DNA of 24,109 bases from positions 1 through 24,109 of the forward strand of contig JAEZCV010000157.1 of NCBI GenBank assembly GCA_023429985.1, read 5' to 3'. Under the pieces are notes generated by a model. It had not been told where the DNA came from. It ran no database searches and saw nothing but the letters and a program-made list of their open reading frames with translations. Each line of letters begins with the position of its first letter. Within the stretch, counting starts at the first letter, position 1. The translations under genes and the position numbers were made by a program. This DNA comes from Bacteroidota bacterium (GTDB taxonomy: Bacteria; Bacteroidota; Bacteroidia; Chitinophagales; Chitinophagaceae). Of the stretch, positions 23,619 through 24,109 are shown piece by piece.

Positions 23619-24109
23619 TTAGTCTTCCTTTAAGCTGAAAAGGCTGTCCACAAATTCATGTTTATCAAAAACCAGCAGGTCTTCCATTTTTTCACCCACA
23701 CCAATAAATTTTACAGGGATCTTAAACTGGTTGGCAATTGCCAGCACAACACCCCCTTTAGCTGTACCATCCAGTTTAGTGATGGCCAGTGCCGTTACAT
23801 CTGTAGCTGCCGTAAACTGCCTGGCCTGCTCCAGAGCGTTCTGGCCGGTAGATCCATCTAAAACCAATAGAACCTCGTGAGGCGCATCGGGAATAAATTT
23901 CTGAACACTTCTTTTGATCTTGCTCAGTTCATCCATCAGGTGGGCTTTGTTGTGAAGGCGGCCCGCGGTATCAATCAATACCACTTCGGTTCCGCGGGAC
24001 ACAGCACTTTGAACCGTATCAAAAGCAACAGCTGCCGGATCGGAACCCATGGACTGTTTCACAATGGGAACTCCCGTACGCTCCGACCAGATAGTGAGCT
24101 GGTCAACAG
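23619..24109 (-). CDS. ftsY: Signal recognition particle receptor FtsY, C-terminal fragment
   Basis: The minus strand is open from the window edge to the stop at 23619, so the 5' part is missing. The visible 163 residues are the GTPase part of FtsY: WSERTGVP, the G3 motif DTAGRLHNK, DATGQ-like DGSTGQNALEQA, the G4 motif ITKLDGTAKGG, and GVGEKMEDLLVFDKHEFVDSLF at the end, which is diagnostic of FtsY rather than Ffh. FtsY receives ribosome-nascent-chain complexes from SRP at the inner membrane. Upstream N-terminal NG parts lie outside this window. The gene is convergent with mrpG. Confidence 0.96.
   Translation of the reverse strand, partial: VDQLTIWSERTGVPIVKQSMGSDPAAVAFDTVQSAVSRGTEVVLIDTAGRLHNKAHLMDELSKIKRSVQKFIPDAPHEVLLVLDGSTGQNALEQARQFTAATDVTALAITKLDGTAKGGVVLAIANQFKIPVKFIGVGEKMEDLLVFDKHEFVDSLFSLKED

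Overview
The window reads as ordinary chromosomal DNA of a Bacteroidota bacterium, most likely in or near the Chitinophagaceae. The main clues are a secreted adhesin ending in a CHU_C (type B) type IX secretion signal, followed directly by a PorP/SprF gene. Supporting clues are AT-rich spacers, TAnnTTTG-type promoter sequence and weak ribosome-binding sites. No tRNA, rRNA, CRISPR array, insertion sequence or phage gene is visible. The species cannot be named from the sequence alone.

Layout. At 1-366 (minus) lies the N-terminal part of a secreted surface protein cut by the window edge. At 595-1177 (plus) are two small membrane proteins, the second ending inside a 19-bp palindrome. The 465 bp at 1178-1642 hold repeats and a terminator but no convincing gene. 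At 1643-2104 (minus) is a lipoprotein carrying a duplicated HGxPGHxC motif. At 2271-2550 (plus) lie two 33-residue membrane miniproteins that look like paralogues, followed by a secreted M14-type metallopeptidase (2616-3713). At 4007-9153 (plus) lies the large PKD-repeat adhesin and its PorP/SprF partner.

A four-gene signalling operon runs leftward from 16185 to 9154. It contains a soluble receiver-PAS-histidine kinase, a 1336-residue membrane hybrid kinase (NIT-HAMP-GAF-coiled coil-kinase-three receivers), a CheR methyltransferase and a stand-alone CheB methylesterase. No chemoreceptor, CheA or CheW is present in the window, so methylation of the hybrid kinase itself is a reasonable hypothesis. 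An 80-bp hairpin separates this operon from rimO (16420-17730, minus).

At 17896-23616 (plus) lies a complete seven-gene mrpABCDEFG operon for a multisubunit Na+/H+ antiporter, with genes overlapping or nearly touching. The window ends in the 3' part of ftsY (minus). The mrp operon sits antiparallel between ftsY and rimO, two genes I recall as neighbours in many Bacteroidota.

Most of the window is well-known biology. The less explained parts are the tandem miniproteins, the duplicated lipoprotein motif, the receptor-less CheR/CheB kinase operon, and the inverted repeats around the peptidase and upstream of the adhesin.
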